Of a stretch of DNA of 38,993 bases, positions 24,197 to 34,157 are shown piece after piece. The DNA is from Candidatus Melainabacteria bacterium RIFCSPLOWO2_02_FULL_35_15 (GTDB taxonomy: Bacteria; Cyanobacteriota; Vampirovibrionia; 2-02-FULL-35-15), in the NCBI GenBank assembly GCA_001784585.1, contig MFRN01000042.1, positions 1 to 38,993 of the forward strand. Reading direction: 5' to 3'. A program made the translations under genes and the position numbers. Position 1 is the stretch's first letter. Every line of letters starts with the position of its first letter. The notes below the pieces were generated by a model that saw only the letters and a list, made by a program, of their open reading frames with translations, did not search any database and was not told the DNA's origin.

Positions 24197-25135
24197 TTCC
24201 TTCATTACAGGCTCAATCTGCGGATAAATTTTTTCTATTAAAGCTGCATTCTTTTTCCATTTTTCTTTTTGTGGCCTGCTGACATAATTCACATCTGGTG
24301 GCTTATATGATATGTTTCTTAGCTGACCGGAAAACGGAATTTCAATAAAATCACATAATTCTTTTATTACTGAATATGTGTTATTAGAGAGGTCTTCATA
24401 GCTTATGGTATATTTTCTTTTCTCTTCAATTTCTTTTAATCCTTCTATAGCAGCCTTATTGGAGCTTATCCATTGAAATGCACAGACCTTTTCTAAAGAC
24501 TTATTTGTATGGTTTTCCCAGCCGGGCGGCATAACAAAATTCCAGTCTTTTCCATCATATCCTTTTATGTTTAATTTGACAGCCGGGTCTTTCATCCTTA
24601 TATATTTTCCGTTTAATTTCCAGCCTTCGATTAAAGAATGAATATTTGACCTGCCGTCACGCTTTAAAAAGATAAACTTACAGTCCCTAAATAATTTATT
24701 TATAAAAGAAATCCGGAAACAATTTTTTGGTGTTTTTTCAACAAGCCTGTATTCTTTTATCAATAGATTTTTATATAAAAGATTTGCTTCTGTAATGAGC
24801 ATGGATAAAGGTCTGAGTAAGCTGTTTTTCGAAAGGCATTCTCTTAAAAAATATCCAGTATAATAATTATTAAAGGAGTACTTATGAAACTCTTTTAATA
24901 AGAAGCCTTTTGATTCTTCACTTAGATCTTCACCGGTTAATACTTCATTCTTAAATTCTTTACCGGTAAATCTGTAAAAGTTTTCCCAGATATCATTGCT
25001 CTCCCTGTATAAGGACCAGAGGTGTTTACTTGTGCTTAATATAGTAAATAAAAGACTTGTTCCTGAGCGCGGGCAGCCTATTATAATTACCGGTTTTTTG
25101 ATCATCAGGTCTTTTCTCATAAAATAACTTTCCAT
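24176..25135 (-). CDS. PAPS-dependent sulfotransferase-family protein
   Basis: A 319-aa protein of the sulfotransferase fold. The 5'-phosphosulfate loop is IIIGCPRSGTSLLFTIL (about 17-33), and the 3'-phosphate-binding segment is CKFIFLKRDGRSNIHSLIEGW (Arg and Ser conserved). It would move sulfate from PAPS to a carbohydrate, lipid or protein. It lies next to a Wzx-like flippase on the other strand, which hints at surface-glycan modification, by inference. Start candidates are Met1 (used) and Met6, the latter with GGAAAG 7 bases upstream. The 3' end overlaps that of TrmH by 21 bases. Confidence 0.87.
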   Translation of the reverse strand: MESYFMRKDLMIKKPVIIIGCPRSGTSLLFTILSTSKHLWSLYRESNDIWENFYRFTGKEFKNEVLTGEDLSEESKGFLLKEFHKYSFNNYYTGYFLRECLSKNSLLRPLSMLITEANLLYKNLLIKEYRLVEKTPKNCFRISFINKLFRDCKFIFLKRDGRSNIHSLIEGWKLNGKYIRMKDPAVKLNIKGYDGKDWNFVMPPGWENHTNKSLEKVCAFQWISSNKAAIEGLKEIEEKRKYTISYEDLSNNTYSVIKELCDFIEIPFSGQLRNISYKPPDVNYVSRPQKEKWKKNAALIEKIYPQIEPVMKELGYPSP

Positions 25136-25217
25136 AACCAGACTTTAACATATCAAATTGCCCGTTATAGTAACAATTCCCTGTCAAATTATTATATTTG
25201 AGCCCTTTTTATTATAT

Positions 25218-25556
25218 ATGGAAAATGAATTACCAATACAAAGTGAACAAATAAAAATCAACTCATTTGAACTTTTATCAAATTTTGTTTCAGAATGCAA
25301 AAGAATCGTCAGGGATGATAATGACTATCCTACAGCTCTTTGTTCAGCAGATATTTTAACTGCTGTTTATTACTACAGATTATATCCTGATGTTGAATAT
25401 TTCCTTGAAAATATTTTTAAGCTGAAACAAAATTATTTCCAGATGCAATGGGTAAGATCAATCTGGTCCAGGTTCGGCAAAATGACTGATGCTGAGCTTA
25501 GTGAAATTGTTATAAATCAAATCACATTAGTTGCCAAGTTAACAGAAGAACAATAA
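25218..25556 (+). CDS. Unrecognised small helical protein
   Basis: A 112-aa protein from the ATG at 25218. A TTG at 25158 would extend it by 20 hydrophobic residues, which looks like non-coding sequence. Predicted all-alpha and acidic, with three Cys and many aromatic residues (ADILTAVYYYRLYPDVEYFLENIFKL). No signal peptide or known motif. It starts a plus-strand run, with the flippase gene following after 9 bases. Confidence 0.65.
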   Translation: MENELPIQSEQIKINSFELLSNFVSECKRIVRDDNDYPTALCSADILTAVYYYRLYPDVEYFLENIFKLKQNYFQMQWVRSIWSRFGKMTDAELSEIVINQITLVAKLTEEQ

Positions 25557-25565
25557 TATAGGGAT

Positions 25566-27020
25566 GTGAAACAAAATCCTCTTTCCAGAAAACTAACTTT
25601 TGGAATTTTTTACTTATTATCAGGTGCAGTTACTACAGTTGCCTTAAACGTAGTGCTTGTAGGTTTTATTGCCAGAACGCTCGGAGTGGAAAACTTTGGA
25701 CTTTATTCCACAATTATTTCTTTTGTGGGTTTGTTTCAGTTTTTAAGTGATTTTGGACTAAACAGGACACTTTTAAAATTTGGTTCTACAAATATAACTA
25801 ATGCTCAGTTTAGTTTTGGAAATGCCTTATTTTTAAAGACTATTCTTGTTATTCCTACTTTTGTTCTGGTTACTTTTTTTGGCTATCTGGCAGGGTATAG
25901 AAATAACGAAATTTTAATTTTCGAATTGTTTACACTTACTATGGTGCTGGAAAGCTATGGGACAGTCTTTAGCAGTATAAGAAGAATCCTGGGTGATTTT
26001 AAACTTGTCTCTTTTTTTAGAGTACTTAAAGCAATAATTAATCTTTTAATAGTAATCGCTGCTCTTTCAGTTAATAATTCGGTTTTATATCTTGCATTTG
26101 CAAGTGTGCTTTTGAACGTGATTATTTTTTTTATTTCTTTAATAAACTCAATCTTACTTTTAAGACCAAAATTAAAATTGGAGTTTATGAAAGATTTCTT
26201 TAAGGATTCCACAATATTCAGCTTTAGTGATTTTTTTGTAGGAATTTATGCAAAAATCAGTACTGTATTGCTTTCATTTTTTTCCAGTTTACATTCTGTC
26301 GGAATTTTTAGTGCTGCAATAAAATTTACAAATGTTGCAAATTTATTTCCTAACCAGGTCAGATTTGCTCTTTTGCCTACTATCTATAGAATTCTGGAAA
26401 ATGACAAGATGAAAGAGTCAAAAGATCAAAAAAGAGTTTTTAAAATTATATTTAAGTATATGGTAATTTTTGCTACACCGTTTGTGATTTCCATCTTTCT
26501 TTTTTCTGATTCTATTATCCGCTTAATATTTGGAATAAAGTATGATTTATCTATTCCTCTTGTAAACTTATTCAGCTTATTTATTTATTTCAGATTTATT
26601 CAGGCGCCATTTAATTTATTCTATATTGCAATGAACAAGCATAAAAATATGGTTGTTTTTCAGGCTGTAACCAGTATGGTAAATTTGATTTTAAACCTGA
26701 TACTGATACCGAAATACTCTGCTTTTGGAGCCAGCATAGCCACAGTAGTCAGCGAAGGGCTGCTTCTTATAATTATAGTTACTTCAGGGACAAAGTATCT
26801 GGTGTGGAATTTAAAAGATATTTTTTTAGTAATGCATAAGCCGTTAACTGCAGGACTGATAAGTCTTGTTTTTATTTATGGCTTGTTAATTAACAAAGTA
26901 AATTTGTTTTTTCAAATGTTTTTTCTTTTGTTGGCTTATTTCCTGTTTTTATTTGCAATAAAAACATTTAATAAAGATGATAAGGAGTTATTTGTTAAAA
27001 TCTTTAACAAAAAACTTTAA
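25566..27020 (+). CDS. Polysaccharide flippase (Wzx/MATE-like, MOP superfamily)
   Basis: A 484-aa integral membrane protein with about 12-14 hydrophobic helices across its length. The N-terminal pattern LLSGAVTTVALNVVLVGFIARTLGVENFGLYSTIISFVGLFQFLSDFGLNRTLLKFG is typical of the polysaccharide biosynthesis/RfbX family (YGLY-like motif after helix 1). The mid-protein NPSAFGAS-like signature appears as IPKYSAFGASIATVVSEG. It flips undecaprenyl-linked oligosaccharides to the outer face of the inner membrane. The start is GTG at 25566; an ATG two bases earlier is followed at once by a stop. No glycosyltransferase genes lie next to it. Confidence 0.92.
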   Translation: MKQNPLSRKLTFGIFYLLSGAVTTVALNVVLVGFIARTLGVENFGLYSTIISFVGLFQFLSDFGLNRTLLKFGSTNITNAQFSFGNALFLKTILVIPTFVLVTFFGYLAGYRNNEILIFELFTLTMVLESYGTVFSSIRRILGDFKLVSFFRVLKAIINLLIVIAALSVNNSVLYLAFASVLLNVIIFFISLINSILLLRPKLKLEFMKDFFKDSTIFSFSDFFVGIYAKISTVLLSFFSSLHSVGIFSAAIKFTNVANLFPNQVRFALLPTIYRILENDKMKESKDQKRVFKIIFKYMVIFATPFVISIFLFSDSIIRLIFGIKYDLSIPLVNLFSLFIYFRFIQAPFNLFYIAMNKHKNMVVFQAVTSMVNLILNLILIPKYSAFGASIATVVSEGLLLIIIVTSGTKYLVWNLKDIFLVMHKPLTAGLISLVFIYGLLINKVNLFFQMFFLLLAYFLFLFAIKTFNKDDKELFVKIFNKKL

Positions 27021-27038
27021 ATGTTATGATAATTACCT

Positions 27039-27917
27039 ATGTTAACTGATACAGAAACTAAAAAACCTGTACGTCTTCCGGAATGGCTTAGAAAAGATGT
27101 TTTATTAAATGACAAATCAAGAAAAATCCATTCACTTGTTCGGGAATTTAACTTAAATACTGTTTGTCAGAGTGCAAGATGTCCAAATAAAAATGAGTGT
27201 TTTTCCGGCGGTACTGCTACATTTATGATTAACGGAAGTATGTGTACAAGAGGTTGTACTTTTTGCAGTGTATTAAAAGGGAAACCGCATGATCTGCCGG
27301 ATGAAAATGAACCTGAAAATATTACACATGCCATAAAGATTCTTGGATTAAATCATGTCGTTATTACTTCAGTAAACAGAGATGAGCTTTCTGATCAGGG
27401 TTCTAAGCAGTTTGCAAAAACAATTAACATGCTAAGAAAAGAAATCCCGGATGTAACAATAGAAGTTTTAACTCCGGATTTCAGAGGAGATCGAAAGTGC
27501 ATTAAGACTGTAACCGATGCCTGTCCGGATATTTATAACCATAATTTGGAAACAGTTCCGCGGCTATATAAAGAAGTCAGACCAGGAGCTGTTTATAAGA
27601 GATCACTTGAACTTATTAAATTAGTCAAAGAGTTAAATTCTAAAATTGCTACAAAGTCAGGACTTATGCTCGGTCTGGGTGAAGAATTAAATGAAATTGT
27701 TCAGGTAATGCAGGATTTATTTTTATATAAATGTGATTATCTGACACTTGGCCAGTATATGCAGCCAACCCGTAAAAGTCTCCCTGTCTATAGATATCTT
27801 TTGCCTGAAGAATTTGAAAACCTTAAAGAAACCGGACTGGAAATTGGATTTAAAAAAGTCTTTAGCGGGCCACTTGTCAGAAGCTCTTATCATGCCGGGG
27901 AGTTTTACAGAGCATGA
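27039..27917 (+). CDS. lipA: Lipoyl synthase
   Basis: A 292-aa radical SAM enzyme that inserts two sulfurs into octanoyl groups on lipoyl domains. Both Fe-S cluster sets are complete: auxiliary cluster Cys43, Cys48, Cys54 (CQSARCPNKNEC) and radical SAM Cys69-x3-Cys73-x2-Cys76 (CTRGCTFC). The conserved end RSSYHAGE supplies the serine ligand of the auxiliary cluster. Length is normal. The stop overlaps the start of the YibE/F-like gene (ATGA), so they are translationally coupled. No lipB or 2-oxoacid dehydrogenase gene is in the window. Confidence 0.97.
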   Translation: MLTDTETKKPVRLPEWLRKDVLLNDKSRKIHSLVREFNLNTVCQSARCPNKNECFSGGTATFMINGSMCTRGCTFCSVLKGKPHDLPDENEPENITHAIKILGLNHVVITSVNRDELSDQGSKQFAKTINMLRKEIPDVTIEVLTPDFRGDRKCIKTVTDACPDIYNHNLETVPRLYKEVRPGAVYKRSLELIKLVKELNSKIATKSGLMLGLGEELNEIVQVMQDLFLYKCDYLTLGQYMQPTRKSLPVYRYLLPEEFENLKETGLEIGFKKVFSGPLVRSSYHAGEFYRA

Positions 27918-29059
27918 AACCTGGAACTATTATACTGATTCTGATAGTTTCTTTTTGTAGTCTTGGGATTTCTGTGAGCAAAAATACGCTAGGTCATGAG
28001 CCTAAGGAAGAAACAACAATTAATGACGAACCACACACAAAGGAAACTTATTGTTTAGCAAAGGTGATAAGGATTATTTCAGATATTACAGAAGAGCTGC
28101 CCGGTGGTAACAAACAAAGAAGCCAGCAATTACTTTTAAAAATTCTCTCAGGTGAAGATAAAGGAAAAAAACGATCAGCAGCAAATATAATTCCTGATAA
28201 TCCTGCTTTTGCAATTGTCGGTCAGCCGGGTAAAAAATATCTTGTGACTAAGATAGAAAACCTTGATACAGGAAATGAAGATTATTTTGTGATTGATTAT
28301 AACCGCGATTATTTAATCTGGATTTTGAGCGGATTATTTTTAATTACTTTGATAATTGTCGGAGGTTATAAAGGCACAAGAGCGATTATTTCTTTAATGG
28401 TTACTATTTTTCTTATTTCTTTTGTATTGATTCCTTCTATCGAAAGAGGAATTAATCCGCTTTTTTCTGCAGTTGTTGTTTCAGTCCTTGCTACCGCACT
28501 GACCATGCTGCTTGTAGCTGGTGCAAACATAAAATCTTTAGCCAGCACTCTTGGAACCGGAATAGGTGTAACTATAAGCGGACTTATTGCTACTCTTGTA
28601 ATTAAAATTGCTCCCCTGTCAGGACTGGCTACTACTGAAGCCATGATTTTGTGGGGTAATCAGCTTTATCAGATTAATTTTAAGGGTTTGCTTGCAGCAG
28701 GAATGATCGTCTCATGTCTGGGCGCTGTAATGGATGTAGCAATTTCAGTGGCCAGCTCTATGCAGGAAGTAAAAATCGCAAATCCGCATTATTCTCTCGG
28801 CAATCTTTTTAAATCCGGGATGAATGTAGGAAAAGATATTATGGGAACCATGACAAACACTCTGGTCCTGGCTTATACAGGAATGGCGCTTCCACTGCTT
28901 CTTTTAATCAGTCATGAACAAAACCCGGCAAAGTTTTTAAATCTGGAGCTTGTAGTGTCTGAAATTACAGCAGCTATTGCAGGAAGTATCGGATTAATTA
29001 TTGCGATTCCGGCAACTGCACTGATAATGAGCTATCTGGTAAATAAAAATAAAACATAA
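27914..29059 (+). CDS. YibE/F-like multipass membrane protein
   Basis: A 381-aa protein with an N-terminal signal or anchor segment and an extracytoplasmic beta-rich domain (about 30-130). It then has seven to eight transmembrane helices starting at IWILSGLFLITLIIVGGYKGTRAI. The segments GLIATLVIKIAPLSGLATTEAMI, CLGAVMDVAISVASSMQEV and DIMGTMTNTLVLAYTGMALPLLLL are characteristic of the YibE/F family. The family function is not established; transport is assumed. It overlaps lipA by 4 bases and abuts the phosphatase gene with no gap. Confidence 0.92.
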   Translation: MKPGTIILILIVSFCSLGISVSKNTLGHEPKEETTINDEPHTKETYCLAKVIRIISDITEELPGGNKQRSQQLLLKILSGEDKGKKRSAANIIPDNPAFAIVGQPGKKYLVTKIENLDTGNEDYFVIDYNRDYLIWILSGLFLITLIIVGGYKGTRAIISLMVTIFLISFVLIPSIERGINPLFSAVVVSVLATALTMLLVAGANIKSLASTLGTGIGVTISGLIATLVIKIAPLSGLATTEAMILWGNQLYQINFKGLLAAGMIVSCLGAVMDVAISVASSMQEVKIANPHYSLGNLFKSGMNVGKDIMGTMTNTLVLAYTGMALPLLLLISHEQNPAKFLNLELVVSEITAAIAGSIGLIIAIPATALIMSYLVNKNKT

Positions 29060-29683
29060 ATGGACATCTTAAACTACAAAGAACCCATAACAAAAATCTA
29101 CTTTGTCCGCCATGGAGAGACAAAAGCAAACAAAGAAAGACTTTTATTCGGGCAGTTAGACTGGGATCTGAATAAAGAAGGAATAAAACAATCCGGGAGA
29201 GCAGCTTCTAAACTCTCTAAAATAAAAGCACATTATATAATTTCAAGCCCTCTGAAAAGAGCTGTTCATACTGCAAAATGTATTTCAAAGAAGCAAAAGA
29301 TAAAAAAGATTATTATAGAAAAAGATCTTATGGAAAAGTCAGAAGGCTTGTGGGAAGGAAAAAGTTACTGGCAGATAAAAAAAGAAGATTTAAAGGTTTA
29401 TAAGCAGTGGCTAAAAGATCCATTTAGAAATAAACCTCCAAAAGGTGAGTCAGTTTTAGATTTGAATAAAAGAGTAATAAAATTTTACAAAAGAGTTTTA
29501 AAAAAATATAACGGCAAAAATATTATAGTAGTCTGTCATTCGGGGCCGATAAGACTTTTTGTTTTATATTTATTAAAAGCAAACATTAATAAGTTCTGGC
29601 ATTTAAAGACAGAGCACTGCTCTATTACCGAGATTCACCTTAGTAAAAAACATGCAATGGTATGGAGCATAAACAGGGTTTAG
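29060..29683 (+). CDS. Histidine phosphatase family protein
   Basis: A 207-aa branch-1 histidine phosphatase. FVRHGETKANKE carries the phospho-accepting His (about 18) after the RHG motif, followed by GQLDWDLNKEGIKQS, SSPLKRAVHTA, the acid E in KSEGLWEG, and the second catalytic His in VVCHSGPIRLF. Members include PhoE-like and alpha-ribazole phosphatases (CobC). Nothing here indicates cobalamin synthesis, so the substrate is open. Its ATG immediately follows the YibE/F stop, making it the last gene of the five-gene run that begins at 25218. Confidence 0.92.
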   Translation: MDILNYKEPITKIYFVRHGETKANKERLLFGQLDWDLNKEGIKQSGRAASKLSKIKAHYIISSPLKRAVHTAKCISKKQKIKKIIIEKDLMEKSEGLWEGKSYWQIKKEDLKVYKQWLKDPFRNKPPKGESVLDLNKRVIKFYKRVLKKYNGKNIIVVCHSGPIRLFVLYLLKANINKFWHLKTEHCSITEIHLSKKHAMVWSINRV

Positions 29684-29735
29684 TTCAGGAGACTGTCGCA
29701 TATATATGGAATTATGCCGGATTTTAAAGATAAAT

Positions 29736-29764
29736 TTAACACTCTTTTATACAGTAACTATAAT
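29736..29764 (+). promoter_or_regulatory. Promoter of the secreted TSP3 protein gene
   Basis: TTAACA (29736-29741), a 17-base spacer and perfect TATAAT (29759-29764), placing the start near 29771, about 57 bases before the ATG. This is the best sigma-70-type promoter in the window. Confidence 0.75.
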
Positions 29765-29827
29765 ATATCAAACTAAAGTAACATAAATTAGCAGTACTGG
29801 TTACAGAGAAAAGTTGAGGTAAAAAAC

Positions 29828-31360
29828 ATGAAGGAAACCATTAAAGTTGTAATCCTGATTACAGTATTTATTCTTTTTACAAGTATGGCCGTTTCTGCAC
29901 TGAATGAAAAAGATGCTGATTCTGCAATTGAAAATTTTTACATACTTAAGAATATTCAGGCGGAACTTGGTACTTCACATGACACGAAAAGCATATCAAG
30001 AACCATTAACTCTGCTTTGAGCAAACTCCAAAATGCAATTTCTCTTTCCGGACCTGCATGCCAGGCCAGAGTAAATAATAGCCTTTCAAAATTAGATAAA
30101 ATTACAGCTAAACTTTCAGGCAGGACGGACCTTGCAGATGCAGTTAATGAAATTAAAGAAACAATTTTACAGGATAAAGATGGCAATGGAACAGTTGATG
30201 TTTGTGACAATGATCCTGACGGTGACGGGATAGTAGGAAAAAAAGATAACTGTCCTCTTACAAAAAATCCTGATCAATCCGACTCAGATAAAAATAATAC
30301 AGGTGATGCTTGTGATTTGGTTTATTGTTGTGAAGACAGCAGCTTAACTGTGTCACTTAAAAAATGTGACAGAACAACAATAAACGGTTGCAGGGGAAAA
30401 GGTGTTATAGTGGGTGGTATTCCGTCTCATCGTGCCAGTAGAAGTGCAAAGAACAGAACAAGCATACTGAGAAACAGCATTGACTTTGGGGGATTGTCAA
30501 TGGTTACTATTAACACTGGATTTTTTCCGTTTGAAAATTCGCAAAATGTTTTAAACACATTTAATACACAACAATGCAGAAATATAGATCTTACTTTTAC
30601 TCCGCCGATTGGTTTTTCCGGCGGTATCCTGGAAGTTGGTCCTGCAGCAAACAGCTCTGAAACAGGACCTCGTACTACAATTCAGATTAACGGAGACATG
30701 AGTTCTACAGTCACATTAAACAATTTTCCTACTGTTGATCCTTCTACCAGACAGCCTTTTAACCCGTCAATGGGTGATGTGATTGGTCTTTCAATCTTTA
30801 CAGACTCACAAGTGTTTATTGGTTCTTCATTTAATATTTTTTCAGATATTGGCAAGAGTTGTCCTGGCTCCGGCTCTTCAAGTGGAGCAGTAAATACCTC
30901 AAGTAGTGGTTCAGTAGTGGTGGTTACTACATCTAGTAGTGGTGGTACAAGCAGTAGCGGAGATTTTATAACTATGCTTCAGGGTGATCTTAGTATGAGT
31001 ACTGTACCTGATCCTACCGGTACAAGATACATGGCAGGAACATATGACTGTGATGACTTTGCAAATGATCTTGAACGAGAACTGGATATGGCCGGATATG
31101 ATTCAACATTTACTCTTATATGGAGAGACAATGGCATGACTGGTCATGCTGTAACAGATGTTCATACTGCAGATGGTGGAACCATTTTTGTAGAACCTCA
31201 GGATGGAATGATCATTAATCTTGATGAAAATATGGATGGCATGGTGGGCTTCCGGGACAATATGCACAGTGAAGCCATAGCTCCTACAGAGGGAGGAGCA
31301 GAAATAGAAGTTTATATGGATCAGGATAGCGCTGTAATGGCTGGTGTAACTCTTGATTAG
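29828..31360 (+). CDS. Secreted thrombospondin-type-3 protein with C-terminal cysteine protease/transglutaminase-like domain
   Basis: A 510-aa modular extracellular protein. A signal peptide (about 1-24, ending VSALN) is followed by a helical stalk (30-115) and two Asp-rich calcium-binding thrombospondin type 3 units ([19 protein letters not shown], then [24 protein letters not shown]). A Cys-containing beta domain comes next (190-340), then a Ser/Gly linker (about 345-377). The last 130 residues contain YDCDDFAND with Cys near 408, GHAVTDVH with His near 440, and FVEPQDG around 456-460. This Cys-His-acid order is that of papain-like transglutaminase domains. GAGGT lies 8 bases before ATG. 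It may act on surface proteins or peptides; substrate unknown. Confidence 0.88.
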   Translation: MKETIKVVILITVFILFTSMAVSALNEKDADSAIENFYILKNIQAELGTSHDTKSISRTINSALSKLQNAISLSGPACQARVNNSLSKLDKITAKLSGRTDLADAVNEIKETILQDKDGNGTVDVCDNDPDGDGIVGKKDNCPLTKNPDQSDSDKNNTGDACDLVYCCEDSSLTVSLKKCDRTTINGCRGKGVIVGGIPSHRASRSAKNRTSILRNSIDFGGLSMVTINTGFFPFENSQNVLNTFNTQQCRNIDLTFTPPIGFSGGILEVGPAANSSETGPRTTIQINGDMSSTVTLNNFPTVDPSTRQPFNPSMGDVIGLSIFTDSQVFIGSSFNIFSDIGKSCPGSGSSSGAVNTSSSGSVVVVTTSSSGGTSSSGDFITMLQGDLSMSTVPDPTGTRYMAGTYDCDDFANDLERELDMAGYDSTFTLIWRDNGMTGHAVTDVHTADGGTIFVEPQDGMIINLDENMDGMVGFRDNMHSEAIAPTEGGAEIEVYMDQDSAVMAGVTLD

Positions 31361-31376
31361 GAAATAAATTTATTTC
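31361..31376. terminator. AT-only palindrome between converging genes
   Basis: GAAATAAATTTATTTC is a perfect 16-base palindrome filling the gap between the stops of two converging genes, with an A run after it. It is a weak bidirectional terminator at best. Confidence 0.3.
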
Positions 31377-32071
31377 TAAAAAATCCTTGACAGCTCGATT
31401 ACAAAACCATTATTACCGTTAGCTCTGTTATTTGATATCTGATAGCCGGCCCACAGGGTAGTATTCTTTGGGCAGAGATAGTAAAATCCCGGGGTTAAAA
31501 ACCCATATGCATGTTTTCCTGAATACCAATCCATAATTATTCCAAATCTTTTTGTAATCGGCTGCTCAATACCTGCAATAAAAGAAACAAAATCTCTTCC
31601 AAAAAGCAGTGTGGTTCCAACAAATACTCCGGAAGTAATTCTTGTGTTAATTTTAGGCAGTCTTGTGCTTATATGTGAGTATGTATATCCTCCAACTCCA
31701 TCACCTCGTAAGGAAATTGGAATTAAATTTCCAAATGTAAGTTTCGTTTCTGATTTTTCATGTATTGGGATTGAGGTTTTAAATCCTATTCCTAAAACTT
31801 CATTTCTAATTTTTTTTGTACCTACACCAAATAAAGTTATGTCAAGTTCAGTGTGTTTCCCGATTCCATACGCACTGTAATTTGTAAAAAGTCCAAAATC
31901 ACCAGAGAATTGGCTCTCATGCTGAAGAAATATCTGCCCTTTGTCTAAGACATCTGCTGAAGGTACATTAAAAATAGTTTGTTGAGCAAGAACTTTGCTT
32001 TGTATTAATAAAACATAAATTACTGCTATGAGAACCAGTAGTGATATAGTTATAATACTTTTTCTGGGCAT
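31376..32071 (-). CDS. Exported beta-barrel-like protein
   Basis: A 231-aa protein with a signal peptide (ITISLLVLIAVIYVLLIQSKVLAQ). The mature chain is a series of amphipathic strands (GQIFLQHESQFSG, HTELDITLFGVG, SETKLTFGNLIPISL, TRITSGVFVGTTLLFG, FGIIMDWYSG) ending in FVIELSRIF. A C-terminal phenylalanine is typical of outer-membrane barrels recognised by BamA. Strand number suggests a small barrel of 8-10 strands. No specific family recognised. It supports a diderm host. It converges with the TSP3 gene. Confidence 0.8.
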   Translation of the reverse strand: MPRKSIITISLLVLIAVIYVLLIQSKVLAQQTIFNVPSADVLDKGQIFLQHESQFSGDFGLFTNYSAYGIGKHTELDITLFGVGTKKIRNEVLGIGFKTSIPIHEKSETKLTFGNLIPISLRGDGVGGYTYSHISTRLPKINTRITSGVFVGTTLLFGRDFVSFIAGIEQPITKRFGIIMDWYSGKHAYGFLTPGFYYLCPKNTTLWAGYQISNNRANGNNGFVIELSRIF

Positions 32072-32146
32072 TCAAAAGTATTGAGTGTAGATTTGTTAGA
32101 TTTGTTTCCGTTGGCAGTATATTTGTTGTTACTGGATTATACGTAA

Positions 32147-33550
<1,404 letters not shown>

Positions 33551-33644
33551 TTATTGACCCTCCGAAAGATGGATCCATAATCACTCCTAAGGCTGGAGAT
33601 TCAATATTTTTTAAAGGGTATTGTTATCTTGGGAGGTAAAAGGA

Positions 33645-34145
33645 ATGCTCACAAAAACAAAACAATTTACCGTAAGAGAGCTTATGCAACGGAATGTTTT
33701 TACAATCTACCCAAATCAAACTATTTTCTCTGTGTCTGTTTTAATGGCCAGTAAAGGTATTGGCGGAGTACCTGTAGTGAAAGAAGACGGAACATTTGTA
33801 GGAATTATTACAGACAGGGATATAGTTACCAGGTGTAATGCTCTTGGGAAAGATCCAAATAAGACCAAGGTCTTTGAATGTTTGACTAGTAATCCTACAC
33901 GGACAGTTCCAAGTCATTTGATTGCAGATGCGGTAAAGTTAATGGCTGATTTTGGTACCAGGCGATTACCGGTAGTAGAAAATGACAAACTTGTAGGGAT
34001 AATTTCAATAGCAGATATTGCAAAAGCCTGTGCTTTTTGTCCAAACGAAAAGCATCCATACGATACCTGCATCTTAATAGATATGGCTAAAGAATTACAA
34101 AAATCCTCGCATCTGGAACCTGGCTGTGTAAGTTGTTGTTTGTAA
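33645..34145 (+). CDS. CBS-pair protein with cysteine-rich tail
   Basis: A 166-aa protein from the ATG at 33645, chosen because GGGAGGT lies 7 bases before it. The in-frame TTG at 33621 has none. Two CBS motifs (VRELMQRNVFTIYP... FVGIITDRDIVTR; LTSNPTRTVPSH... LVGIISIADIAK) form a Bateman module that binds adenine nucleotides. The last 38 residues add six Cys (CAFC, TC, CVSCC) and a His, a probable small metal site unusual for stand-alone CBS proteins. It converges with the M20 peptidase, with 12 bases between. A second CBS protein lies at 38201. Confidence 0.9.
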   Translation: MLTKTKQFTVRELMQRNVFTIYPNQTIFSVSVLMASKGIGGVPVVKEDGTFVGIITDRDIVTRCNALGKDPNKTKVFECLTSNPTRTVPSHLIADAVKLMADFGTRRLPVVENDKLVGIISIADIAKACAFCPNEKHPYDTCILIDMAKELQKSSHLEPGCVSCCL

Positions 34146-34157
34146 AAGAGAGAGCTT

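Noticed and set aside
30880-30965. Repeated AGTAGTGG units as a DNA repeat element
   Set aside because: They encode the Ser/Gly linker of the secreted protein and are explained by its amino-acid composition.
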